Of a stretch of DNA of 64,000 bases, positions 49,690 through 62,000 are shown piece after piece. Made by a program: the position numbers and the translations under genes. Source of the DNA: Colletes latitarsis (lineage: Eukaryota > Arthropoda > Insecta > Hymenoptera > Colletidae). A model generated the notes under the pieces. It searched no databases, had not been told where the DNA came from, and saw nothing but the letters and a program-made list of their open reading frames with translations. The stretch is from assembly GCF_051014445.1 (NCBI RefSeq), contig NW_027488366.1, positions 15,456,001 to 15,520,000 of the forward strand, read 5' to 3'. How positions within the stretch are numbered: the first letter of the stretch is position 1; each line of letters starts with the position of its first letter.

Positions 49690-51262
49690 ATCTGTTCAAC
49701 GAGTATGTGAAGTGTGCGAAAGTATGAGTCTGATGAGCGCAAATCCCAGACCTATCCCAGACCTAACATGCGTTATCCTCTAAAATATTTATCAAGACCA
49801 GGTTTAATTGATTGTTTCAGTGTGGACCCACATAACTAAGTGATCCAAACCAGAAAAAACCCAGGATCCGTTCAACAAGTATGTGAAGAATGCGAAAGTA
49901 TGAGTCTGATGAATGAAAAAACCAGGCCTGACCTAGACCTAACATGCGTTATCCTCTAAAATATTGAGCGAAACCAGGTTTAATGGACTGTTTCAGTGTG
50001 GTACCACACTACTACGGGATCCAAACCAGAAAAAACCCAGGATCTGTTCAACAAGTATGTGAAAAACGCGACAGTATGGGCCTGATGAGGGCAAATCCCA
50101 GACCTATCCCAGACCTAACTTGCGTTGTCCTCTAAAATATTGATGGAAACCAGGTTTAATTGACTGTTTCAGTGTTGTACTTCATTACTACGTGATGCAA
50201 TCCAGAAAAGCTCAGGATCTAGCCATCAAGTATGAGAAATATGCGAAAGAATGAACCTGATGAGAGCAAATCCCAGACCTATCCCAGACCTAACTTGCGT
50301 TGTCCTCTAAAACATTGATGGAAACCAGGTTTAATTGACTGTTTCAGTGTTGTACTTCATTACTACGTGATGCAATCCAGAAAAAGCTCAGGATCTAGCC
50401 ATCCAGTATGAGAAATATGCGAAAGAATGAGCCTGATGAGAGCAAATCCCAGACCTATCCCAGACCTAACATGCGTTATCCTCAAAAATATTGTTCGAAA
50501 CCTGGTTTAATCGACTGTTTCAGTGTGGTACCACATTACTATGTGATCCAAACCAGAAAATAACACAGGATCTGTTCAACGAGTATGTGAAGAAAGCGAA
50601 AGTATGAGTCTGATGAGGGCTAATCCCAGACCTATCCCAGACCTAACTTGCGATATCCTCTAAAATATTGATCGAAACCAGGTTTAATTGACTGTTTTAT
50701 TGTGGTACCACACTACTACGGGATCCAAACCAGAAAAAACCCAGGATCTGTTCAACAAGTATGTGAAAAACGCGAAAGTATGAGCCTGATGAGGGCAAAT
50801 CCCAGACCTATCCCAGACCTAACATGCGTTATCCTCAAAAATATAGATCGAAACCTGGTTTAATCGACTGTTTCAGTGTGGTACCATATTACTATGTGAT
50901 CCAAACCAGAAAATAACCCAGGACCTGTTCAACGAGTATGTGAAGTGTGCGAAAGTATGAGTCTGATGAGGGCAAATCCCATACCTATCCCAGACCTAAC
51001 ATGCGTTATCCTCTAAAATATTGATCCAAACCAGGTTTAATTGACTGTTTCAGTGTGGTCCCACATTACTACGTGATCCAAACCAGTAAAAACCCAGGAT
51101 CCGTTCTACAAGTATGTGAAGAATGCGAAAGTATGAGTCTGATGAGTGAGAATCCCAGGACTAACCTAGACCTAACATGCGTTATCCTCAAAAATATTGA
51201 TCGAAACCTGGTTTAATCGACTGTTTCAGTGTGGTACCACATTACTATGTGATCCAAACCAG
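49690..51262 (+). repeat. Higher-order repeat R1, unit 4 (truncated, about 9 monomers)
   Basis: Matches 36293-37865 at a 13397-bp offset. The match includes the upstream GATGAGCGC monomer, which units 2 and 3 lack. It therefore resembles unit 1 together with its original left flank. The match stops near 51262, where a class b monomer with GAAGTTTGCG replaces the expected class c unit. Confidence 0.82.
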
Positions 51263-53288
51263 AAAATAACCCAGGATCTGTTCAACGAGTATGTGAAGTT
51301 TGCGAAAGTATGAGTCTGATGAGGTCAAATCCCAGACCTATCCCAAACCTAACTATGCGTTATCCTCTAAAATATTGATCATAACCAGGTTTAATCGACT
51401 GTTTCAGTGTGGTACCACATTACTACGTGATCCAAACCAGAAAAAACCCAGGATCCGTTCAACAAGTATGTGAAGAATGGGAAAGTATGAGTCTGATAAG
51501 TGAAAATCCCAGGCCTAACCTAGACCTAACATGCGTTATCCTCAAAAATATTGATCGAAACCTGGTTTAATCGACTGTTTCAGTGTGGTACCACATTACT
51601 ATGTGATCCAAACCAGAAAATAACCCAGGATCTGTTCACCGAGTATGTGAAGTATGCGAAAGTATGAGTCTGATGAGGTCAAATCCCAGACCAATCCCAG
51701 ACTTAACTTGCGTTATCCTCTAAGATATTGATGGAAACCAGGTTTAATCGACTGTTTCAGTGTGGTACCACATTACTACGTGATCCAAACCAGAAAAACC
51801 CCAAGATCAGTTCAACATGTATGAGAAGAATGCGAAAGTATGAGTCTGATGAGGTCAAATCCCAGACCTATCCCAGACCTAACATGCGTTATCCTCTAAA
51901 ATATTTATCAAGACCAGGTTTAATTGATTGTTTCAGTGTGGACCCACATAACTACGTGATCCAAACCAGAAAAAACCCAGGATCCGTTCAACAAGTATGT
52001 GAAGAATGCGAAAGTATGAGTCTGATGAGTGAAAATCCCAAGCCTAATCTAGACCTAACATGCGTTATCCTCAAAAATATTGATCGAAACCTGGTTTAAT
52101 CGACTGTTTCAGTGTGGTACCACATTACTATGTGATCCAAACCAGAAAATAACCCAGGATCTGTTCAACGAGTATGTGAAGTGTGCGAAAGTATGAGTCT
52201 GATGAGGGCAAATCCCAGACCTATCCCAGACCTAACACGCGTTATCCTCTAAAATATTGATCGAAACCAGGTTTAATCGACTGCTTCAGTGTGGTACCAC
52301 ATTACTACGTGATCCAAACCAGAAAAAACCCAGGATCCGTTCAACAAGTATGTGAAGAATGGGAAAGTATGAGTCTGATAAGTGAAAATCCCAGGCCTAA
52401 CCTAGACCTAACATGCGTTATCCTCAAAAATATTGATCGAAACCTGGTTTAATCGACTGTTTCAGTGTGGTACCACATTACTATGTGATCCAAACCAGAA
52501 AATAACCCAGGATCTGTTCAACGAGTATGTGAAGTTTGCGAAAGTATGAGTCTGATGAGGTCAAATCCCAGACCTATCCCAAACCTAACTATGCGTTATC
52601 CTCTAAAATATTGATCATAACCAGGTTTAATCGACTGTTTCAGTGTGGTACCACATTACTACGTGATCCAAACCAGAAAAAAGCCAGGATCCGTTCAACA
52701 AGTATGTGAAGAATGGGAAAGTATGAGTCTGATAAGTGAAAATCCCAGGCCTAACCTAGACCTAACATGCGTTATCCTCAGAAATATTGATCGAAACCTG
52801 GTTTAATCGACTGTTTCAGTGTGGTACCACATTACTATGTGATCCAAACCAGAAAATAACCCAGGATCTGTTCAACGAGTATGTGAAGTATGCGAAAGTA
52901 TGAGTCTGATGAGGTCAAATCCCAGACCAATCCCAGACTTAACTTGCGTTATCCTCTAAGATATTGATGGAAACCAGGTTTAATCGACTGTTTCAGTGTG
53001 GTACCACATTACTACGTGATCCAAACCAGAAAAACCCCAAGATCAGTTCAACATGTATGAGAAGAATGCGAAAGTATGAGTCTGATGAGTGAAAATCCCA
53101 GGGCTCACCTAGACCTAACATGCGTTATCCTCTAAACAATTGATCCAAACCAGGTTTAATGGACTGTTTCAGTGTGGTACCACACTACTACGTGATACAA
53201 ACCAGAAAAAACCCTCGATCAGGTCAACATGCATGTTAAAACTGCGAAAGTATGACCCTGATCAGGGCAAATCCCAGGCCTAACCTAG
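51263..53288 (+). repeat. Mosaic of GAAGTTTGCG/GATCATAACC/GAATGGG marked monomers
   Basis: The GAATGGGAAAG variant with CTGATAAGTG appears at 51475, 52357 and 52711 (steps of 882 and 354 bp, 5 and 2 monomers). The GATCATAACC variant with the one-base insertion CCTAACTATG occurs at 51377 and 52613, and also at the ends of R1 units 1 and 2 (41154, 46442). Monomers with GATATTGATGG and CCCCAAGATCAG repeat near 51.72 and 52.96 kb. No gene is visible. Confidence 0.78.
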
Positions 53289-53744
53289 ACCTAACATGCG
53301 CTGTCCTCTAAAATATTGATGGAAACCATGTTTAATTGACTGTTTCAGTGTTGTACTTCATTACTACGTGATCCACTCCAGAAAAAACCCAGGATCTGTT
53401 CAACGAGTATGTGAAGTGTGCGTAGGTATGAGTCTGATGAGGGCAAATCCCAGACCTATCCCAGACCTAACTTGCGTTATCCACTAAAATATTGATCGAA
53501 ACCAGGTTTAACCGACTGTTTCAGTGTGGAACCACTTTACTACGTGATCCAAACCAGCAAAACCCAGTTTCAGTTCAACAAGTATGTGAAGAATGCGAAA
53601 GTATGAGTCTGATGAGTGAAAATCCCAGGCCTAACCTAGACCTAACATGCGTTGTCCTCAAAAATAGTGATCGAAACCTGGTTTTATCGACTGTTTCAGT
53701 GTGGTACCACATTACTGTGTGATCCAAACCAGAAAATTACCCAG
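53289..53744 (+). repeat. Long-distance copy of 16795-17250
   Basis: The two stretches share CATGCGCTGTCC, GATCCACTCCAG, GTGCGTAGGTATG, TATCCACTAAAATA, GTTTAACCGAC, CCAGCAAAACCCAGTTTCAG and AATAGTGATCG at a constant 36494-bp offset. These variants are rare elsewhere in the window, so the pair reflects direct shared ancestry across more than 36 kb. Confidence 0.85.
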
Positions 53745-53789
53745 GATCTGTTCAACGAGTATGTGAAGTGTGCGAAAGTATGAGTCTGG

Positions 53790-54190
53790 TGAGGGCAAAT
53801 CCCAGACCTATCCCAGACCTAACATGCGTTATCCTCTAAAATATTTATCAAGACCAGGTTTAATTGATTGTTTCAGTGTGGACCCACATAACTACGTGAT
53901 CCAAACCAGAAAAAACCCAGGATCCGTTCAACAAGTATGTGAAGAATGCGAAAGTATGAGTCTGATGAGTGAAAATCCCAAGCCTAATCTAGACCTAACA
54001 TGCGTTATCCTCAAAAATATTGATCGAAACCTGGTTTAATCGACTGTTTCAGTGTGGTACCACATTACTATGTGATCCAAACCAGAAAATAACCCAGGAT
54101 CTGTTCAACGAGTATGTGAAGTGTGCGAAAGTATGAGTCTGATGAGGGCAAATCCCAGACCTATCCCAGACCTAACACGCGTTATCCTCT
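53790..54190 (+). repeat. 11-monomer spaced repeat of 51849-52249
   Basis: GTGGACCCACATAACTACG and CCCAAGCCTAATCTAGACC occur in both stretches at a 1941-bp offset. The end carries AACACGCGTTATCC in both. The monomer from 54123 repeats the left part 353 bp later, so this is also a local dimer. Confidence 0.8.
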
Positions 54191-56114
54191 AAAATATTTA
54201 TCAAGACCAGGTTTAATTGATTGTTTCAGTGTGGACCCACATAACTACGTGATCCAAACCAGAAAAAGCCCAGGATCCGTTCAACAAGTATGTGAAGAAT
54301 GCGAATGTATGAGTCTGATCAGTGAAAATCTCAGGCCTTACCTAGACCTAACTTGCGTTGTCCTCTAAAATATTGATGGAAACCAGGTTTCATTGACTGT
54401 TTCAGTGTGGTACTACATTACTACGTGATGCAATCCAGAAAAAGCTCAGGATCTAGCCATCAAGTATGAGAAATATGCGAAAGAATGAGCCTGATGAGAG
54501 CAAATCCCAGACCTATCCCAGACCTAACTTGCGTTATCCTCCAAAATATTTATCAAGGCCAGGTTTAATTGAATGTTTCAGTGTGGTACCACATTACTAT
54601 GTGATCCAAACCAGAAAATAACGCAGGATCTGTTCAACGAGTATGTGAAGTGTGCGAAAGTATGAGTCTGATGAGGGCAAATCCCAGACCTATCCCGGAC
54701 CTAACATGCGTTATCCTCTAAAATATTTATCAAGACCAGGTTTAATTGATTGTTTCAGTGTGGACCCACATTACTACGTGAACCAAACCAGAAAAAACCC
54801 AGGATCCGTTCAACAAGTATGTGAAAAACGCGAAAGTATGAGCCTGATGAGGGCAAATCCCAGACCTATCCCAGACCTAACTTGCGTTATCCTCTAAAAT
54901 ATTGATCGAAGCCAAGTTTAATCGACTGTTTCAGTGTGGAACCACATTACTACGTGATCCAAGCCAGAAAAAAACCCAGGATCTTGTCAACGAGTATGTG
55001 AAGTGTGCGAAAGTATGAGTCTGATTAGGGCTAATCCCAGACCTATCCCAGACCTAGCTTGCGTGATCCTGTAAAATATTGATCGAAACCAGGTTTAATT
55101 GACTGTTTTAGTGTGGTACCACATTACTACGTGATCCAAACCAGAAAAAACCCAGGATCTGTTTAACAAGTATGTGAAAAACGCGAAACTGTGAGCCTGA
55201 TGAGGGCAGATCTTAGACCTAACCCAGACCTAAGATGCGTTATCCTCTAAAATATTTATCCAGAACAGGTTTCATTGAATGTTTCAGTGTGGTACCACAT
55301 TACTACGTGATCGAATCCAGAAATAGCCCAGGATCTAGCCATGAAGTATGAGAAATATGCGATAGTAAGAGCCTGATGAGGGCAAATCCTAGACCTATCC
55401 CAGACCTAACTTGAGTTATCCTCTAAAATATTGATCGTAACCAGGTTTTATTGACTGTTTCAGCGTGATACCACATTACTACGTGATACAATGCAGAAAC
55501 AGCCCAGGATCTAGCCATGAAGTATGAGAAATATGCGAAAGCATGAGCCTGATAAGGGCATATCCTAGACGTAACCCAGACCTAACATGCGTTATCCTCT
55601 AAAATATTTATCAAGACCAGGTTTAATTGAATGTTTCAGTGTGGTACCACATTACTACGTGATCCAAACCAGAAAAAACCCAGGATCCGTTCAACAAGTA
55701 TGTGAAGAATGCGAAAGTATGAGTCTGATGAGTGAAAATCCCAGGCCTAACCTAGACCTAACATGCGTTATCCTCTAAAATATTGATCGAAACCTGGTTT
55801 AATCGACTGTTTCAGTGTGGTACCACATTACTATGTGATCCAAACCAGAAAATAACCCAGGATCTGTTCAACGAGTATGTGAAGTGTGCGAAAGTATGAG
55901 TCTGATGAGGTCAAATCCCAGACCAATCCCAGACTTAACATGCGTTATCCTCTAAAATATTTATCAAGACCAGGTTTAATTGATTGTTTCAGTGTGGACC
56001 CACACTACTACGTGATCCAAACCAGAAAAAACCCAGCATCCGTTCAACAAGTATGTGAAGAATGCGAAAGTATGAGTCTGATGAGTGAAAATACCAGGCC
56101 TAACCTAGACCTAA
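54191..56114 (+). repeat. Mosaic satellite segment
   Basis: About 11 monomers of classes a, b, c and d with markers shared with distant sites. Examples are AACGCAGG near 54621 (again near 59735 and 60088), TATCCAGAACAGG near 55259 (as near 22.8, 27.9 and 60.9 kb) and ACAATGCAGAAACAG near 55489 (as near 23.05, 28.16, 35.39 and 61.13 kb). No gene or non-satellite element is visible. Confidence 0.75.
55684..55860 (+). repeat. Exemplar monomer, class a (177-bp length form)
   Basis: It begins GATCCGTTCAACAAG, then GAAGAATGCG, GAGTCTGATGAGTG and CCCAGGCCTAACC. The central box is GATCGAAACCTGG and the core is a full GTGGTACCAC followed by ATTACTATGTG. The tail has A4-T-A2 before CCC, which adds one base. 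Mixtures of 176- and 177-bp units explain why dimer spacings read 352-353 bp. Confidence 0.85.
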
Positions 56115-57265
56115 CATGCGTTATCCTCAAAAATATTGATCGAAACCTGGTTTAATCGACTGTTTCAGTGTGGTACCACATTACTATGTGATCCAATCCA
56201 GAAAATAACCCAGGATCTGTTCAACGAGTATGTGAAGTGTGCGAACGTATGAGTCTGATGAGGTCAAATCCCAGAACAATCCCAGACTTAACTTGCGTTA
56301 TCCTCTAAGATATTGATCGAAACCAGGTTTAATCGACTGTTTCCGTGTGGTACCACATTACTACGTGATCCAATCCAGAAAAACCCCAAGATCAGTTCAA
56401 CATGTATGAGAAGAATGCGAAAGTATGAGTCTGATGAGTGAAAATCCCAGGGCTAACCTAGACCTAACATGCGTTATCCTCTAAACAATTGATCCAAACC
56501 AGGTTTAATGGACTGTTTCAGTGTGGTACCACACTACTACGTGATACAAACCAGAAAAAACCCAGGATCTGTTCAACAAGTATGAGAAGAATGCGAAAGT
56601 ATGAGTCTGATGAGTGAAAATCCCAGGGCTAACCTAGACCTAACATGCGTTATCCTCTAAACAATTGATCCAAACCAGGTTTAATGGACTGTTTCAGTGT
56701 TGTACTTCATTACTACGTGATCCAATCCAGAATAAGCCCAGGATCTAGCCATCAAGTATGAGAAATATGCGAAACAATGAGCCTGATGAGAGAAAATCCC
56801 AGACCTAACCTAGACCTAACATGAATTATTCTCTAAAATATTGGTCGAAACCAGGTTTAATTGACTGATTCAGTGTGGTCCCACATTCCTACGTGATCCA
56901 AACCAGAAAAAACCCAGGATCCGTTCAACAAGTATGTGAAGAATGCGAAAGTATGAGTGTGATGTGTGAAAATCCCAGGCCTAACCTAGACCTAACATGC
57001 GTTATCCTCAAAAATATTGATCGAAACGTGGTTTAATCGACTCTTTCAGTGTGGTGCCACATTACTATGTGATCCAAACCAGAAAATAACCCAGGATCTG
57101 TTCAACGAGTATGTGAAGTGTGAGAAAGTATGAGTCTGATGAGGTCAAATCCCAGACCAATCCCAGACTTAACTTGCGTTATCCTCTAAAATATTGATCG
57201 AAAGCAGGTTTAATCGACTGTTTCAGTGTGGTACCACATTACTACGTGATCCAAACCAGAAAAAA
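56115..57265 (+). repeat. 10-monomer spaced repeat, copy 1 (about 1.15 kb)
   Basis: Matches 57878-59028 at a 1763-bp offset. Shared rare variants are GTGCGAACGTATG, CCAGAATAAGCCC, GAAACAATGAGCC, CACATTCCTACG, GTGTGAGAAAG and CGAAAGCAGG. The content also resembles the 5-monomer unit at 20.8-22.5 and 25.9-27.6 kb, so it is a descendant or relative of that unit. Confidence 0.85.
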
Positions 57266-57877
57266 CCCAGGATCACTTCAACAAGTATAAGAAGAATGCG
57301 AAAGTATGAGTCTGATGAGTGAAAATCCCAGGGCTAACCTAGACCTAACATGCGTTATCCTCTAAAATATTGATCCAAAACAGGTTTAATGGACTGTTTC
57401 AGTGTGGTACCACATTACTACGTGATACAAGCCAGACATAACACAGGATCCGTTCAACAAGTATGTGAGGAATGCGAAAGTATGAGTCTGATGAGTGAAA
57501 ATCCCAGGCCTAACCTAGACCTAACATGCGTTATCCTCAAAAATATTGATCGAAACCTGGTTTAATCGACTGTTTCAGTTTGGTACCACATTACTATGTG
57601 ATCCAAACCAGAAAATAACCCAGGATCTGTTCAACGAGTATGTGAAGTGTGCGAAAGTATGAGTCTGATGAGGACAAATCCCAGACCTATCCCAGACCTA
57701 ACATGCGTTATCCTCTAAAATATTTATCAAGACCAGGTTTAATTGATTGTTTCAGTGTGGACCCACATTACTACGTGATCCAAACCAGAAAAAACCCAGG
57801 ATCCGTTCAACAAGTATGTGAAGAATGCGAAAGTATGAGTCTGATGAGTGAAAGTCCCAGGTCTAACCTAGACCTAA

Positions 57878-59028
57878 CATGCGATATCCTCAAAAATATT
57901 GATCGAAACCTGGTTTAATCGACTGTTTCAGTGTGGTACCACATTACTATGTGATCCAATCCAGAAAATAACCCAGGATCTGTTCAACGAGTATGTGAAG
58001 TGTGCGAACGTATGAGTCTGATGAGGTCAAATCCCAGAACAATCCCAGACTTAACTTGCGTTATCCTCTAAGATATTGATCGAAACCAGGTTTAATCGAC
58101 TGTTTCCGTGTGGTACCACATTACTACGTGATCCAATCCAGAAAAACCCCAAGATCAGTTCAACATGTATGAGAAGAATGCGAAAGTATGAGTCTGATGA
58201 GTGAAAATCCCAGGGCTAACCTAGACCTAACATGCGTTATCCTCTAAACAATTGATCCAAACCAGGTTTAATGGACTGTTTCAGTGTGGTACCACACTAC
58301 TACGTGATACAAACCAGAAAAAACCCAGGATCTGTTCAACAAGTATGAGAAGAATGCGAAAGTATGAGTCTGATGAGTGAAAATCCCAGGGCTAACCTAG
58401 ACCTAACATGCGTTATCCTCTAAACAATTGATCCAAACCAGGTTTAATGGACTGTTTCAGTGTTGTACTTCATTACTACGTGATCCAATCCAGAATAAGC
58501 CCAGGATCTAGCCATCAAGTATGAGAAATATGCGAAACAATGAGCCTGATGAGAGAAAATCCCAGACCTAACCTAGACCTAACATGAATTATTCTCTAAA
58601 ATATTGGTCGAAACCAGGTTTAATTGACTGATTCAGTGTGGTCCCACATTCCTACGTGATCCAAACCAGAAAAAACCCAGGATCCGTTCAACAAGTATGT
58701 GAAGAATGCGAAAGTATGAGTGTGATGTGTGAAAATCCCAGGCCTAACCTAGACCTAACATGCGTTATCCTCAAAAATATTGATCGAAACGTGGTTTAAT
58801 CGACTCTTTCAGTGTGGTGCCACATTACTATGTGATCCAAACCAGAAAATAACCCAGGATCTGTTCAACGAGTATGTGAAGTGTGAGAAAGTATGAGTCT
58901 GATGAGGTCAAATCCCAGACCAATCCCAGACTTAACTTGCGTTATCCTCTAAAATATTGATCGAAAGCAGGTTTAATCGACTGTTTCAGTGTGGTACCAC
59001 ATTACTACGTGATCCAAACCAGAAAATA
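57878..59028 (+). repeat. 10-monomer spaced repeat, copy 2 (about 1.15 kb)
   Basis: Partner of 56115-57265, nearly identical where I compared it. Both ends join different monomers from those at copy 1: the left flank is a b-a dimer like those near 20.5 kb, and the right flank continues into a class b unit with GAGGACAAATCC. Confidence 0.85.
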
Positions 59029-62000
59029 ACCCAGGATCTGTTCAACGAGTATGTGAAGTGTGCGAAAGTATGAGTCTGATGAGGACAAATCCCAGACCTA
59101 TCCCAGACCTAAGATGCGTTATCCTCTAAAATATTTATCAAGACCAGGTTTAATTGATTGTTTCAGTGTGGACCCACATTACTACGTGATCCAAACCAGA
59201 AAAAACCCAGGATCCGTTCAACAAGTATGTGAAGAATGCGAAAGTATGAGTCTGATGAGTGAAAATCCCAGGCCTAACCTAGACCTAACATGCGTTATCC
59301 TCAAGAATATTGATCGAAACCTGGTTTAATCGACTGTTTCAGTGTGGTACCACATTACTATGTGATCCAAACCAGAAAATAACCCAGGATCTGTTCAACG
59401 AGTATGTGAAGTGTGCGAAAGTATGAGTCTGATGAGGACAAATCCCAGACCTATCCCAGACCTAACATGCGTTATCCTCTAAAATATTTATCAAGACCAG
59501 GTTTAATTGATAGTTTCAGTGTGGACCCACATTACTACGTGATCCAAACCAGAAAAAACCCAGGATCCGTTCAACAAGTATGTGAAGAATGCGAAAGTAT
59601 GAGTCTGATGAGTGAAAATCCCAGGCCTAACCTAGACCTAACATGCGTTGTCCTCTAAAATATTTATCCAGACCAGGTTTCATTGAATGTTTCAGTGTGG
59701 TACCACATTACTATGTGATCCAAACCAGAAAATAACGCAGGATCTGTTCAACGAGTATGTGAAGTGTGCGAAAGTATGAGTCTGATGAGGGCAAATCCCA
59801 GACCTATCCCGGACCTAACATGCGTTATCCTCTATAATATTTACCAAGACCAGGTTTAATTGATTGTTTCAGTGTGGACCCACATTACTACGTGATCCAA
59901 TCCAGAAATAGCCCAGGATCTAGCCATGAAGTATGAGAAATATGCGAAAGTATGAGCCTGATGAGGGCAAATCCTAGACCTAACCCAGACCTAACATGCG
60001 TTATCCTCTAAAATATTTATCAAGACCAGGTTTAATTGAATGTTTCAGTGTGGTACCACATTACTATGTGATCCGAACCAGAAAATAACGCAGGATCTGT
60101 TCAACGAGTATGTGAAGTGTGCGAAAGTATGAGTCTGATGAGGGCAAATCCCAGACCTATCCCGGACCTAACATGCGTCATCCTCTATAATATTTACCAA
60201 GACCAGGTTTAATTGATTGTTTCAGTGTGGACCCACATTACTACGTGAACCAAACCAGAAAAAACCCAGGATCCGTTCAACAAGTATGTGAGAAACGCGA
60301 AAGTATGAGCCTGATGAGGGCAAATCCCAGACCTATCCCAGACCTAACATGCGTTATCCTCTAAAATATTTATCAAGACCAGGTTTAATTGATTGTTTCA
60401 GTGTGGACCCACATTACTACGTGATCCAAACCAGAAAAAACCCAGGATCCTTTCAACAAGTATGTGAAGAATCCGAAAGTATGAGTCTGATGAGTGAAAA
60501 TCCCAGGACTGACCTAGACCTAACATGCGTTATCCTCTAAAATATTGAGCGAAACCAGGTTTAATGGACTGTTTTAGTGTGGTACCACACTACTACGTGA
60601 TCCAAACTAGAAAAAACCCAGGATCCGTTCAACAAGTATGTGAAGTGTGCGAAATTATGAGCCTGATGAGAGCAAATCCCAGACCTAACCTAGACCTAAC
60701 ATGAGTTATTCTCTAAAATATTGGTCGAAACCAGGTTTAATTGACTGTTTCAGTGTGGCCCCACATTACTACGTGACCCAAACCAGGAAAAACCCAGGAT
60801 CCGTTCAACAAGTATGTGAAAAACGCGAAACTGCGAGCCTGATGAGGGCAAATCTTAGACCTAACCCAGACCTAAGATGCGTTATCCTCTAAAATATTTA
60901 TCCAGAACAGGTTTCATTGATTGTTTCAGTGTGGTACCACTTTACTACGTGATCCAATCCAGAAATAGCCCAGGATCTAGCCATGAAGTATGAGAAATAT
61001 GCGATAGTAAGAGCCTGATGAGGGCAAATCCTAGACCTATCCCAGACCTAACTTACGTTATCCTCTAAAATATTGATCGAAACCAGGTTTTATTGACTGT
61101 TTCAGCGTGGTACCACATTACTACATGATACAATGCAGAAACAGCCCAGGATCTAGCCATGAAGTATGAGAAATATGCGAAAGTATGAGCCTGATGAGGG
61201 CAAATCCTAGACGTAACCCAGACCTAACATGCGTCATCCTCTAAAATATTTATCAAGACCAGGTTTAATTGAATGCTTCAGTGTGGTACCACATTACTAC
61301 GTGATCCAAACCAGAAAAAGCCCAGGATCCGTTCAACAAGTATGTGAAGAAAGCGAAGGTATGAGTCTGATGAGCGAAAATCCCAGGCCTAACCTAGACC
61401 TAACATGCGTTATCCTCAAAAATATTGATCGAAACCAGGTTTAATCGACTGTTTCAGTGTGGTACCACATTACTGCGTGATCCAAACTAGAAAAAAACCC
61501 AGGATCTCGTCAACGTGTATGTGAAGTGTGCGAAAGTATGAGTCAGATGAGGGCTAATCCCAGACCTTTCCCAGACCTAACATGCGTTATCCTCTAAAAT
61601 ATTTATCAAGACCAGGTTTAATTGAATGTTTCAGTGTGGTACCACATTACTACGTGTTCCAAACCAGAAAAAACCCAGGATCCATTCAACAAGTATGTGA
61701 AGAAGGCGAAAGTATGAGTCTGATCAGTGAAAATCTCAGGCCTTACCTAGACCTAACTTGCGTTGTCCTCTAAAATATTGATGGAAACCAGGTTTCATTC
61801 ACTGTTTCAGTGTGGTACCACACTACTACGTGATACAGACCAGAAAAAACCCAGGATCTGTTCAACAAGTATGTGAAAAACGCGAAAGTATGAGCGTGAT
61901 GAGGGCGAATCCCAGACCTATGCCAGACCTAACTTGCGTTATCCTCTAAAATATTTATCAAGACCAGGTTTAATTGAATGTTTCAGTGTGGTACCACATT

